DNA of 64,000 nt, taken from the NCBI RefSeq assembly GCF_900637665.1, contig NZ_LR134386.1, positions 4,890,501-4,954,500 of the forward strand. Reading direction: 5' to 3'. The notes beneath the pieces were generated by a model, which ran no database searches, had not been told where the DNA came from, and was given only the letters and a program-made list of their open reading frames with translations. This DNA comes from Chryseobacterium nakagawai. Its GTDB lineage: Bacteria > Bacteroidota > Bacteroidia > Flavobacteriales > Weeksellaceae. Shown one piece after another: positions 16,632-24,430 of this stretch. The translations under genes were made by a program, and so were the position numbers. The stretch's first letter is position 1. Each line of letters begins with the position of its first letter.

Positions 16632-18761
16632 TTAATAATTTTGAGACGTATTTCTTAGGATTATGTCCTCAATATCTTCAGGAGAGTAGTCATCTCCTGA
16701 AGCTTTTTTAAGAGGCACACTATAGCTATCATCATTGAAGCTGTCTTCAAAAGCAGTAATCGCTTTTTTATCAGTATACATGCCCATCATTGATGCATCT
16801 TCACCAATCATTGAAGCAAGTTCATTTTCTTTCATTTCAGCAATAGCATTGGCCCTTGCTTTGGCCTGACTGATTTTGTCAAGTTGTGGATTCTTACCTT
16901 TATTCTGAACCTTTTCAAAGAATTCAGCCTCACATAATGATATTAATAGATTCCCGTTCTTTTCCCAAAGGAATACAACAGATAGGTCATTAAGATCATA
17001 AGTGATTACAACTTTTTTATTGAAATAGTTTGAAATAATATCATAATAAGATGGGCTCACCATATAATCAAACTCTACTCCGACAAACTCTGTCATAAAT
17101 TGACCATTACTTTTGAGTGTTATTTCTTTTCTAAGTCCGAACAACATTGAAATTGTTGATTCTGGAATAAAGTTAACATGCGGTTTCTCGCTATATTCGT
17201 GTAGCTGTGCAGGACTTGAATGTACAGTAGAATGCTTTCTTGAATACTTTGAAAAAGACGTATTTCTATATTTTTCAATATGTACACTGGCTTCATCAAT
17301 ATTTGCCTGTAGATCCCATCCTGTCTTTTTTGCCTCTTTCTTAATTCTCTTCAAATATTCTGCGGATCTGTGAGCATAAACAGTTCGTGATTTTATCCCT
17401 TCACCATAGAAATAAGCTGAGTCCATAAGGAAAACAGATTGAAGGGTTCTAAACCATCTTTCAATACCTGCTTTTTTATTAGCATGAGAAGAAAATGTCA
17501 TAGTAACTCCAAGTGATTCAATTCTTTCAAAAAAATTAGTCATCTGTGGAGTATTGTGACCAGGGAAACGGTCAGTTACCCATTCGTGAGGTAAATATCC
17601 TGCATTTTGGACGGCCATTTTCATCGCTTCTAAATAAACTACATGGTTTTCATCATAGTCAAATGAATAGCCCAAAATATCACCAGAATGTACATCCCTT
17701 ACTGCAACAACAATTATGTATTTTTCAACTTTTTTAGTTTTTTCATCGCCATTCTTATCAATATATGTCACTTTTCCTTCGTGAGATATCATATTGACAC
17801 GAGTTGCATCCATTTCCCAACAGTCACCAGCAAATAATGCCGTTTGGAAAGGAATATATGATTTATGAATATGTGATTTGCTGCTTGATGCTCCAAAACG
17901 TTTTAAACCTGTCAAAAATTGAGTTTTAGGTAGTTCTAAAATAGTTTGCCCGAACCAACGCCTTGAAGGTGTTTTTTTAGTAGTCATTTCACATAGATCA
18001 GACACTTTTCTAATAATATGCTCATTAGAGAAGTTTTGAGGCATTGATCTCAGCTGCATAACCCAACTGAACACTTCAGGATCATTGTAGATCTCAGCAT
18101 TATTATTACCGGTTCTAGGCAAATGAATAATATCAACTATCGCCTTATCTGTTGTTTCAAGAAGTGTTATTTTTTCTTTTAACTTCAAATAATGGTGTGG
18201 TATGTATTGTAAATCAAGGTCTGAAATAATCGGACTTAAGTCTTTATAAATTTTATTAGCTGTTCCTGGATAATCATCCTTTTCATCCAGAATAAAATCT
18301 AAAACTGAACATGCCTTAGAAAGCGCTATCCTTTGGATTTCATTGGCTTCCTTGTAGAATTCTGCATATTGCCTTGAGACAAGGCTTAAATGCTTTTTAA
18401 ATCTTGTTTCAAGATTTGTATCTTCTTTAGATTTACATGATACTTTGTAAGCATCTTTAAGAGCTTCTGAATCACCAAAATGATTTCTATAATTTTTTGG
18501 AGCTTTGTTCGGAATGTTGTTTATGCAATAATAGAACTGTCCAGACTGTTTTCCCCAACGCCAAGACTTTCCAGAGTCAGGCATGAAGTCTTTTGCTTTC
18601 GCAAGGTCACAAGCACGCACTGTTTTTTTATAGCGAATTCTTGCAACTTTTAAATAAGTGTCTTCTAATCCACAAACCGAAATAATCAGACGCTCCGAAA
18701 GCCAAATGCTTTCATTGCTCCCTGATTGTCTTACTAATATGTCTGTAGATTTAAATTCCAT
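16632..18761 (-). CDS. MuA-like DDE transposase
   Basis: 709 aa (Mu A is 663). Catalytic triad visible: Asp318 in CWEMDATRVNM, Asp397 in EWVTDRFPG and Glu434 in NKKAGIERWF, spacing 79 and 37, similar to MuA. The N-terminal 200 residues are the DNA-binding part and the C-terminal 150 residues (ending LKKASGDDYSPEDIEDIIL) the MuB/ClpX-interacting type tail. It cuts and joins phage ends for integration and replicative transposition. A T-arm-like element (copy D) ends 13 nt before the start codon, which makes translational control of the transposase likely. Confidence 0.95.
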   Translation of the reverse strand: MEFKSTDILVRQSGSNESIWLSERLIISVCGLEDTYLKVARIRYKKTVRACDLAKAKDFMPDSGKSWRWGKQSGQFYYCINNIPNKAPKNYRNHFGDSEALKDAYKVSCKSKEDTNLETRFKKHLSLVSRQYAEFYKEANEIQRIALSKACSVLDFILDEKDDYPGTANKIYKDLSPIISDLDLQYIPHHYLKLKEKITLLETTDKAIVDIIHLPRTGNNNAEIYNDPEVFSWVMQLRSMPQNFSNEHIIRKVSDLCEMTTKKTPSRRWFGQTILELPKTQFLTGLKRFGASSSKSHIHKSYIPFQTALFAGDCWEMDATRVNMISHEGKVTYIDKNGDEKTKKVEKYIIVVAVRDVHSGDILGYSFDYDENHVVYLEAMKMAVQNAGYLPHEWVTDRFPGHNTPQMTNFFERIESLGVTMTFSSHANKKAGIERWFRTLQSVFLMDSAYFYGEGIKSRTVYAHRSAEYLKRIKKEAKKTGWDLQANIDEASVHIEKYRNTSFSKYSRKHSTVHSSPAQLHEYSEKPHVNFIPESTISMLFGLRKEITLKSNGQFMTEFVGVEFDYMVSPSYYDIISNYFNKKVVITYDLNDLSVVFLWEKNGNLLISLCEAEFFEKVQNKGKNPQLDKISQAKARANAIAEMKENELASMIGEDASMMGMYTDKKAITAFEDSFNDDSYSVPLKKASGDDYSPEDIEDIILRNTSQNY

Positions 18762-18773
18762 TTAAAAAAATTT

Positions 18774-18817
18774 GTTCTCAGAGCGGAATCGAACCACTCC
18801 ATAAAACCGTTTGAGAT
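18774..18817 (-). promoter_or_regulatory. T-arm-like 5'-leader element, copy D (before transposase)
   Basis: 44 bp. Outer stem is TCTCA/TGAGA instead of TCCCA/TGGGA: both strands changed together, so pairing is kept. Inner stem GAGTGG/CCGCTC has one G-T pair; loop TTCGATT is unchanged. This compensatory change is the best evidence that the element acts as a folded RNA. Confidence 0.82.
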
Positions 18818-18819
18818 TA

Positions 18820-18957
18820 TTATTGTATTGTTTTGTAGGTAATTAAGAAGTTAACACCAAATATCAGATGATATCGAGCCATTTCTTTACAGTGAGTTAT
18901 AGGATCAACAACTTGTATTTGCTTAAAGCTGTAAATTGATAGTAGTATCTTTTTCAT
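18820..18957 (-). CDS. very small early phage ORF
   Basis: 45 aa (MKKILLSIYSFKQIQVVDPI ...). It begins 8 nt after the stop of the Ner-like gene and ends 2 nt before element copy D, filling the space between ner and muA. Its existence is supported only by tight packing and an ATG; no family. Confidence 0.4.
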   Translation of the reverse strand: MKKILLSIYSFKQIQVVDPITHCKEMARYHLIFGVNFLITYKTIQ

Positions 18958-18965
18958 AATATTTA

Positions 18966-19139
18966 TTATCTAGTTAAATCTTTTAGTTCTTTAAGTATCT
19001 TTAGACCTTTACCTCTTGTAGGTATACGTTCACCTCTGGCTATTTTACCAACATATTCTGCATCTGTATTATGCTTCTTTGCAATAGTTTGATATACTGT
19101 AACAGATTTATTTTTTATTTTTTGGGCTAACGTCTCCAT
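18966..19139 (-). CDS. Ner/Cro-like small DNA-binding protein
   Basis: 57 aa, METLAQKIKNKSVTVYQTIA then KKHNTDAEYVGKIARGERIP. The pattern is a helix-turn-helix of the Cro/XRE type: a helix, a recognition stretch around YVGKIARGER and a basic end. It is the first gene leftward from the operator region, divergent from the repressor, exactly where Mu has ner. Expected role: shutting down the early or repressor promoter. A consensus TATATTTG box lies 32 nt upstream. Confidence 0.7.
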   Translation of the reverse strand: METLAQKIKNKSVTVYQTIAKKHNTDAEYVGKIARGERIPTRGKGLKILKELKDLTR

Positions 19140-19151
19140 TTTTTATTAGAT

Positions 19152-19244
19152 TTGTACCGTTTTACAAGTACAAATATATAACATTGTTGCGAAATATCGC
19201 AAATTATATTGCAAAAATTTGCAATTAATTTACGGTTTACCGTA
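19152..19244. promoter_or_regulatory. phage operator region with four inverted repeats
   Basis: Between the divergent Ner-like and repressor genes: TTGTAC...GTACAA (19152-19173), TTGCGA...TCGCAA (19187-19202), ATTGCAAA-AA-TTTGCAAT (19208-19225) and TACGGT-TT-ACCGTA (19231-19244). The two central ones share the half-site TTGC. They overlap the early promoter box and lie 15 bp before the repressor start, as expected for a lysis-lysogeny switch. Confidence 0.7.
19171..19178 (-). promoter_or_regulatory. early promoter -7 box (TATATTTG)
   Basis: Exact match to the Bacteroidetes -7 consensus TAnnTTTG, facing the Ner-like gene 32 nt away. A TTTG lies 21 nt further upstream (a little far for the usual 19). 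The box overlaps the right half of the first inverted repeat, so repressor binding would block it. Confidence 0.6.
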
Positions 19245-19259
19245 TGTGGAATTATAACT

Positions 19260-20015
19260 ATGCTGAAAATCAAAGAGATAAGAGAGAAAAAAAACATTAC
19301 CCAAGACGAAATGGTTGCCCGAACAGGTATACCTAAGCGCTCTTATGTAGATTATGAGAATGGTAAAAGTGATATTCAAATTAGTAAATTGCAGAAAATC
19401 GCAACAGTATTGGAGGTGACAGTAGGGTATTTAATTGGAGAAACCAAAAATGAAAATTTGGTTATCATTGAAAATGATAACCAAAATGATAACCAAAATG
19501 ATAATATTCCAAAAGTTGAAAATAGGTTATCATCAAGTCCGGAAACACAACCTAATATAGAATCCGGATCAGAGTATAATAAGGTGATGAGTAAAATAAA
19601 ATTTGCTGAAGAAATTAATATTTCAAATGATAGTGGAGCACCTTACTACGAATTACCAGTAAGTGCTGGTAAATTACATGAGTTAATTGATTTGCAGGAA
19701 AGGCCAACAGGATACATAAACATGCCTGGAGTAAATTGTGATGCGTTTTTTCCTATTACTGGAGCTTCATTTGAACCTTATATAAAGGCAGGAGATATAA
19801 TTGGTATAAATTTCATAGATAGATGGGAAAATTTAGATCCAGATTGTATATACTTAATAATTACTCACGATCAAAGAATGATAAAGAGGCTAATGGACCA
19901 TCCTACAGATTCCACTCTTTTAGTATGTATATCTCCTAACTACAGAGAATTTAATATTGATAAGTTTACAATCCGATATATTCATAAAGTTACTTTTAGA
20001 GGTCATCCACTTTAG
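19260..20015 (+). CDS. LexA/CI-type phage repressor with S24 peptidase domain
   Basis: 251 aa from ATG 19260 (MLKIKEIREKKNITQDEMVA); an upstream in-frame ATG at 19209 would overlap the operators and is rejected. Residues 1-60 are an XRE helix-turn-helix. Residues about 125-251 are an S24 peptidase: Ala-Gly cleavage site in PVSAGKL, nucleophile Ser in GASFEPYIKAGD and Lys in QRMIKRL. This predicts RecA-stimulated self-cleavage, so the prophage should be SOS-inducible. The linker has a 12-bp tandem repeat (NDNQ repeats) inside a near-perfect inverted repeat at 19460-19482. Confidence 0.88.
   Translation: MLKIKEIREKKNITQDEMVARTGIPKRSYVDYENGKSDIQISKLQKIATVLEVTVGYLIGETKNENLVIIENDNQNDNQNDNIPKVENRLSSSPETQPNIESGSEYNKVMSKIKFAEEINISNDSGAPYYELPVSAGKLHELIDLQERPTGYINMPGVNCDAFFPITGASFEPYIKAGDIIGINFIDRWENLDPDCIYLIITHDQRMIKRLMDHPTDSTLLVCISPNYREFNIDKFTIRYIHKVTFRGHPL
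19460..19506 (+). repeat. inverted and tandem repeat inside the repressor linker
   Basis: GGTTATCATT and AATGATAACC (10-bp arms, 3-base loop, 19460-19482) followed by further copies of AAAATGATAACC up to about 19506. At protein level this is a DNQN repeat in the linker between the HTH and peptidase domains, so it may be simple slippage; it could also be an extra operator or a hairpin. Confidence 0.5.
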
Positions 20016-20040
20016 TTTTAATTAAAATATTAATACTATA

Positions 20041-20102
20041 AACTCCCTTGTAATTAACATTGTTAATAGGATTTGCTTTTCAAAATTAACATTTAATGAA
20101 CA
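20041..20102. mobile_element. probable right end of the prophage with transposase-binding repeats
   Basis: Read inward from 20102 the sequence begins TGTTCATTAAATGTTAAT, i.e. it has the TG terminal dinucleotide of Mu-like ends. ATTAACAT (or its variant with TTAACA next to it) occurs at about 20053-20060 and again at about 20085-20092, which could be MuA-binding sites. The exact edge and the 5-bp target duplication cannot be proved without the other end. Confidence 0.5.
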
Positions 20103-20109
20103 TCTGATT

Positions 20110-20649
20110 CTATAAAATTAAGCTCTTTCTATTGTTAAGGCTTTTACTTTTGGTTTTACCGTCTAAGTCAGCGAGATAATTATTAATTCTTTTCTTAACT
20201 TTTTGTTCAATCAAACGCTCTACAGTTTTAATTGAATTAGGTTGAAATAAATCCTGAGCATTAATAAAGTTTCCGGTTCTCAAATCAAAATTTTTCCAGT
20301 CTGAGAATCCTTCCGGATAAGCTCCTGAAGCTTCACCTTCCATTCCGATAGTCAGAATATTTTTAGGAGTTTCTAACTTTTCCCAACTATAGAAATAAAC
20401 ATAGTTAGCATAAGAAGTCGTTCCGGAAGAAACCAATTTAAAAGGATTAGGACCTGAATTCGGAACATACTCCAATTCATTGACCTGCAGAAATGTATTT
20501 ATTTTCCTTTCCACTAAAGGATTCTCTGAATAAGAAATCAATGGAAAAGTGGAGTCTTGAGTCTTAGGCTGTAAATCCGATATCTTTAAATTTTTCTGTG
20601 AAAAACTTAAACCGGAAATCAGCATAAAAAATAAGACACTTTTCTTCAC
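20110..20649 (-). CDS. secreted protein, possibly C-terminally truncated at prophage edge
   Basis: 179 aa, GTG start (TAGTG overlap with the upstream stop). Signal peptide MKKSVLFFMLISGLSFSQ. The mature part contains YFYSWEKLETPKNILTIGMEGEASGAYPEG and LRTGNFINAQDLF, typical of DUF3298/RsiV-like periplasmic proteins, which are usually longer. The stop lies only 8 bp from the inferred prophage end, and the last residues (KSKSLNNRKSLIL) look unlike a domain end, so the gene may have been cut by the insertion. Confidence 0.6.
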   Translation of the reverse strand: MKKSVLFFMLISGLSFSQKNLKISDLQPKTQDSTFPLISYSENPLVERKINTFLQVNELEYVPNSGPNPFKLVSSGTTSYANYVYFYSWEKLETPKNILTIGMEGEASGAYPEGFSDWKNFDLRTGNFINAQDLFQPNSIKTVERLIEQKVKKRINNYLADLDGKTKSKSLNNRKSLIL

Positions 20650-20816
20650 TATTTAGAATTTAAATACATTAAAATAAACTTGGCTACCAAAGTAGAAATC
20701 CCAAGTATAATAAACATATTGGCAAATTTCTTAGAGCTTTTAAACCCTGGTGATGTTGTTTTCTTCAAAAAGAATCCAAAGGCTAGAAATAGGATGGGCA
20801 GGATAATCTGTAACAT
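20649..20816 (-). CDS. small membrane protein
   Basis: 55 aa (MLQIILPILFLAFGFFLKKT ...) with two hydrophobic segments (about 2-16 and 32-49) separated by a basic loop. Its ATG overlaps the stop of mvaA (TAATG) and its TAG overlaps the GTG of the next gene, so it is almost surely translated as the middle gene of a coupled trio. Function unknown. Confidence 0.6.
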   Translation of the reverse strand: MLQIILPILFLAFGFFLKKTTSPGFKSSKKFANMFIILGISTLVAKFILMYLNSK

Positions 20817-22144
20817 TAGTTTCCTCTCATTCGGTTAAACTCATTGATCACCTCGTGGTGGCTAACTGTCTTATCTTTGAAGTAGGTAACAAAATGTTGT
20901 TTTTCTTCTTCTGTAGCACCTAATTGGTTCAGTATGTTCAGTAAGTGCATTTTCATATGACCTTTCTGAATTCCTGTAGTTACTAAAGAGCGCAATGCTC
21001 CAAAGTTTTGAGCCAATCCTGAAACAGCCAAAATACTCATCAATTCCTGAGCGGACGGTTTTCCAAGTAAAGCCAAAGAGAATTTTACCAATGGGTGAAG
21101 ATTTGTTAGACCGCCTACTACTCCTACGGAAATAGGAAGGTCAATCCAAAATCTGAAAACTCCATTATCGGTGGTACAGTGTGTCAAAGATCTGTATTGT
21201 CCATCTCTTGCAGCGTATGCATGGGCACAAGCTTCTGTTGCTCTAAAGTCGTTTCCTGTTGCAATTACAACGGCATCCACTCCGTTCATCACTCCTTTAT
21301 TGTGAGTCGTTGCTCGGTAAGGTTCAATTTCAGCAATGGTAACAGCCTGTTTAAATTTAGCAGCAAATTCTTCAGGAGAAATTCCGCTGTCATCTCTTAA
21401 ATCTTCCATTTTACAAGACACCTCAGCTCTTACGATACAATCAGGGGTAAAATTGGACAGAATATTCATTACAATTTGCAATGAATTCTTTTCTTCCTGA
21501 GTAAAATCTTCACTGGTTGCAACTTCCTGTCTCAATGTTTTTCCAAACTGTTCAAGGCATGAATTGATAAAATTAGCTCCCATTGAGTCTACCGTATCAA
21601 AACTTGCTTTTAACTGGTAGTAATTAGGCATTTCTGTGGTTTTATCCACAAGGCTGATATTCAAAATACCCCCACCACGTCTTCTCATGTTAGCCGTGAT
21701 GTCTTCTGTAGATTCTAGTAATTTTTTCTTTAAACTGAAATTAAAGAAATGTAATAATTTGTGAGGTTCCACATCGAAGATAAAGTGAGTATGTCCCAGC
21801 TTTTCTGTATTGATGATGGTAGTTTTAAACCCTCCTTTATCAATCCAGAATTTTGCGGCTTTGGAAGCGGCAGCTACTACTGAACTTTCTTCAACAGCCA
21901 TTGGGAGTGCCAATAATTTTCCATCAATTAAAAAGTTAGGCGCAATTCCGTAAGGCATATAGAAATTGGAAATCGTATTTTCAGAAAATTCTTCGTGAAG
22001 CTTCTGAAGGTCTGCATCGTCATTCCAATATTGTTTTAATATATTTTGATATTCTTGATTACCTTCAAGATATTCGTTTACAAGCCAGTCGATTTTACCC
22101 TGCTTTGGGAGCTTGGAAAAACCTTCGATCGGTTTATGATTCAT
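20816..22144 (-). CDS. mvaA: hydroxymethylglutaryl-CoA reductase, class II
   Basis: 442 aa from ATG 22144 (MNHKPIEGFSKLPKQGKIDW); an ATG 27 codons further upstream would add a sequence unlike the family. Class II HMGR motifs: LALPMAVEESSVVAAAS near 80-95, DTVDSMGANFINSCLEQF near 180, ALGNDFRA-like VIATGNDFRATEACAHAYAA with DAVV near 275-300, and VGVVGGLTNLHP near 340. It makes mevalonate from HMG-CoA; flavobacteria use the mevalonate route for isoprenoids. First gene of a coupled three-gene unit on the minus strand. Confidence 0.93.
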   Translation of the reverse strand: MNHKPIEGFSKLPKQGKIDWLVNEYLEGNQEYQNILKQYWNDDADLQKLHEEFSENTISNFYMPYGIAPNFLIDGKLLALPMAVEESSVVAAASKAAKFWIDKGGFKTTIINTEKLGHTHFIFDVEPHKLLHFFNFSLKKKLLESTEDITANMRRRGGGILNISLVDKTTEMPNYYQLKASFDTVDSMGANFINSCLEQFGKTLRQEVATSEDFTQEEKNSLQIVMNILSNFTPDCIVRAEVSCKMEDLRDDSGISPEEFAAKFKQAVTIAEIEPYRATTHNKGVMNGVDAVVIATGNDFRATEACAHAYAARDGQYRSLTHCTTDNGVFRFWIDLPISVGVVGGLTNLHPLVKFSLALLGKPSAQELMSILAVSGLAQNFGALRSLVTTGIQKGHMKMHLLNILNQLGATEEEKQHFVTYFKDKTVSHHEVINEFNRMRGN

Positions 22145-22300
22145 GATATAAACTTTAATGAGGCGTAAATATAATGATTTTGAGACTGTTTTTTGTTGAT
22201 AACTTCTATGAAAAAAGGTTGACATTTATCAATTTTGGAACTAAATTTGAACACAATTAAAATATACTTTAGATACAAATCATATCAATCTCTTTGCCTT

Positions 22301-23560
22301 ATGAATTTTGACCGCCTTAAAGAAAAACTTGAAATCCTTGCTGATGCGGCGAAGTATGATGTTTCATGCTCATCAAGCGGAGGAACGAGAAAGAATAAAA
22401 AGGGTGCTTTGGGAGATAGTTCCGTAAGCGGAATCTGCCATACTTATACCGAAGATGGTAGATGTGTTTCTTTACTCAAAATTTTATTGACTAATCATTG
22501 TATCTATGATTGTGCTTATTGTGTATCCAGAAGCTCAAATGATATAAAAAGAGCTGCATTTTCCGTAGAAGAAGTGGTAGACTTAACCATTAATTTTTAC
22601 CGTAGAAATTATATTGAAGGCTTATTTCTAAGTTCTGGAATTTTCAAAAATGCAGATACAACAATGGAGCGGCTTGTAAGGGTTGCTAAAAAGCTACGCC
22701 TGGAAGAGAATTTCAATGGCTATATTCATTTAAAATCCATTCCTGGAGCTAGTGATGGACTCATGCAAGAGGCTGCATTATATGCGGACAGGCTTTCGGT
22801 AAATCTTGAAATTCCAACAGAAAGCGGACTAAAACTATTGGCCCCTGAAAAGAACAGGGAGGATATGATTAACCCTATGAGATATATCCAGAAAGGGATT
22901 ATACAATATCAAGATGAGAAAAAGATTTTAAAGAAGGTTCCTAAATTTGCTCCGGCAGGCCAATCTACTCAGATGATTGTAGGAGCAACCAATGAAAATG
23001 ACCTGCAAATTATCAAAGTTGCAGATCACTTTTACAAAAATTTCAACCTAAAAAGGGTCTACTACTCCGGATATGTTCCGGTTTTAGAAGATAACAGGCT
23101 TCCTTCTTTAACTACCGAAGTTCCCATGCTTCGGGAAAACAGACTTTATCAGTCTGACTGGCTGATGAGATTTTATGGTTTTAAAGCGGAAGAAATCTTA
23201 GATCCAAATGTTCCTTTCCTTGATTTGGAAATGGACCCAAAACTGAGCTGGGCACTCCGAAATCTACACCAGTTTCCAGTAAACATCCAGACTGCCGATT
23301 ACCAGATGATTTTAAGAATTCCGGGAATTGGAGTCAAATCTGCTCAGAAAATTGTGAGTGCAAGACGTTTTCAGATGTTAACACTAGATCACTTGAAACA
23401 ATTAGGAGCAGCGGTCAACAGAGCAAAATATTTTATTGACTTCAATGCCGGGAATAGCTATTTGAAATATTTGACAGATAAAAATTTTAGAAAACTATTG
23501 GTTGGGGGAAGTTCTTCTAAATTCCACAATCAATTTTCACAGCAACTGAGCTTATTTTAA
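22301..23560 (+). CDS. putative DNA modification/repair radical SAM protein
   Basis: 419 aa from ATG 22301 (MNFDRLKEKLEILADAAKYD); a possible ATG 22 codons earlier seems less likely. The radical SAM cluster motif is CIYDCAYC (Cys67, 71, 74). The C-terminal third (IPGIGVKSAQKIVSARRFQ) is a helix-hairpin-helix DNA-binding motif. This layout matches the family described as 'putative DNA modification/repair radical SAM protein'. It is followed 25 nt later by its usual partner, a DUF4130 protein, on the same strand. Confidence 0.88.
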   Translation: MNFDRLKEKLEILADAAKYDVSCSSSGGTRKNKKGALGDSSVSGICHTYTEDGRCVSLLKILLTNHCIYDCAYCVSRSSNDIKRAAFSVEEVVDLTINFYRRNYIEGLFLSSGIFKNADTTMERLVRVAKKLRLEENFNGYIHLKSIPGASDGLMQEAALYADRLSVNLEIPTESGLKLLAPEKNREDMINPMRYIQKGIIQYQDEKKILKKVPKFAPAGQSTQMIVGATNENDLQIIKVADHFYKNFNLKRVYYSGYVPVLEDNRLPSLTTEVPMLRENRLYQSDWLMRFYGFKAEEILDPNVPFLDLEMDPKLSWALRNLHQFPVNIQTADYQMILRIPGIGVKSAQKIVSARRFQMLTLDHLKQLGAAVNRAKYFIDFNAGNSYLKYLTDKNFRKLLVGGSSSKFHNQFSQQLSLF

Positions 23561-23585
23561 TATAAAAACAAAATTCTATCTCTAA

Positions 23586-24347
23586 ATGATAACAACCCTG
23601 CTTTACGATGGAAGTTTTGATGGTCTTTTCACTGCGATATTTGAAGTTTTTGAATATCGTTATCTAGATGTAGAAATTGCAAACAAAGAAAAGTTTCATC
23701 AGGAAAACATTTTTGCGGAAATACATGAAGTCATAACCCAAACTGATAAATCTGAGCGCGTTTTAAAAAAAATAGAAGAAAATCTTGGCAAACAAGGAGT
23801 CTATAAATTTTTAAAAGTTTTTTTATCTGAAGATCCCGAATTGGAGAAAGTCATATTTTCAGCTGTAAAACAATCTGTAAAGAATCCTGAAAAAAATATC
23901 CTGGAAAATTATGCAGATGCTGACATCATGAAAATCTCCAAAATTTGTAAATCCGTAGACAGAGAAAGTCACCGAATGACTGCTTTTGTCCGTTTCGAGA
24001 AAATGCAGGATGATCTATTCTTTTCAAAAATAGATCCTGACTTCAATGTGCTCCCTTTAATAAGAAAGCACTTTAGTGACCGCTACCAGGATCAGAAATG
24101 GATGATTTATGATTTACGAAGAAATTATGGAATTCTTTATAACCTGGAAACCTCTGATTTCTTTTATCCCGATGAAAAACTGGAAATTAAAAATTATCAA
24201 GAGAAGTTTCATACTGAGGAAAAGAATTATCAAACGCTTTGGCAACGGTATTTTACCAAAACCAATATTGTTGAAAGAAAAAATATTAAACTGCATGTAC
24301 AACATGTTCCTAAAAGGTATTGGAAGTATTTGACTGAAAAGTGGTGA
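23586..24347 (+). CDS. DUF4130 family protein, partner of the radical SAM protein
   Basis: 253 aa. The start TTLLYDGSFDGLFTAIFEVFE is the signature of the DUF4130 family ('probable DNA metabolism protein'), and VHRESHRMTAFVRFEKMQDD-like stretch SVDRESHRMTAFVRFEKMQ near 130 and the end KLHVQHVPKRYWKYLTEK match the family. It is normally encoded beside the radical SAM/HhH protein, as here. The biochemical role is unknown. Confidence 0.85.
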   Translation: MITTLLYDGSFDGLFTAIFEVFEYRYLDVEIANKEKFHQENIFAEIHEVITQTDKSERVLKKIEENLGKQGVYKFLKVFLSEDPELEKVIFSAVKQSVKNPEKNILENYADADIMKISKICKSVDRESHRMTAFVRFEKMQDDLFFSKIDPDFNVLPLIRKHFSDRYQDQKWMIYDLRRNYGILYNLETSDFFYPDEKLEIKNYQEKFHTEEKNYQTLWQRYFTKTNIVERKNIKLHVQHVPKRYWKYLTEKW

Positions 24348-24430
24348 ATTTAATTGCGCGATGCTTTTTTATTAAATTTCACTGATTATTCGATTATTCA
24401 TCCACAAGCCCTTGAAAATCAAATAAAAAA

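Larger units (their letters stand above)
1..20102. mobile_element. Mu-like transposable prophage (right part; left end outside window)
   Basis: MuA-type DDE transposase, MuB-type ATPase, LexA/CI-like repressor, Ner-like protein, DUF3164 protein, Mu gp36/gp29/gp30/gpG-like head and tail genes, ClpP-type head protease and capsid gene lie together. The coding strand switches twice: early and lysis genes minus, portal/tail block plus, protease and capsid minus. The capsid gene runs off position 1, so the tail and the other phage end are not visible. The right boundary near 20102 is inferred from a terminal TG (read inward) followed by two repeated ATTAACAT sites; chromosomal genes begin immediately after. 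Confidence 0.9.

Noticed and set aside
13104..18817. True tRNA genes or tRNA remnants at the four T-arm-like elements
   Set aside because: No D arm or anticodon arm; four copies are alike and all lie in front of coding genes, so they are not tRNA genes.
1..20102. Diversity-generating retroelement, known in some Bacteroides Mu-like phages
   Set aside because: No reverse transcriptase and no template/variable repeat pair in the visible part; the unseen part could still carry one.
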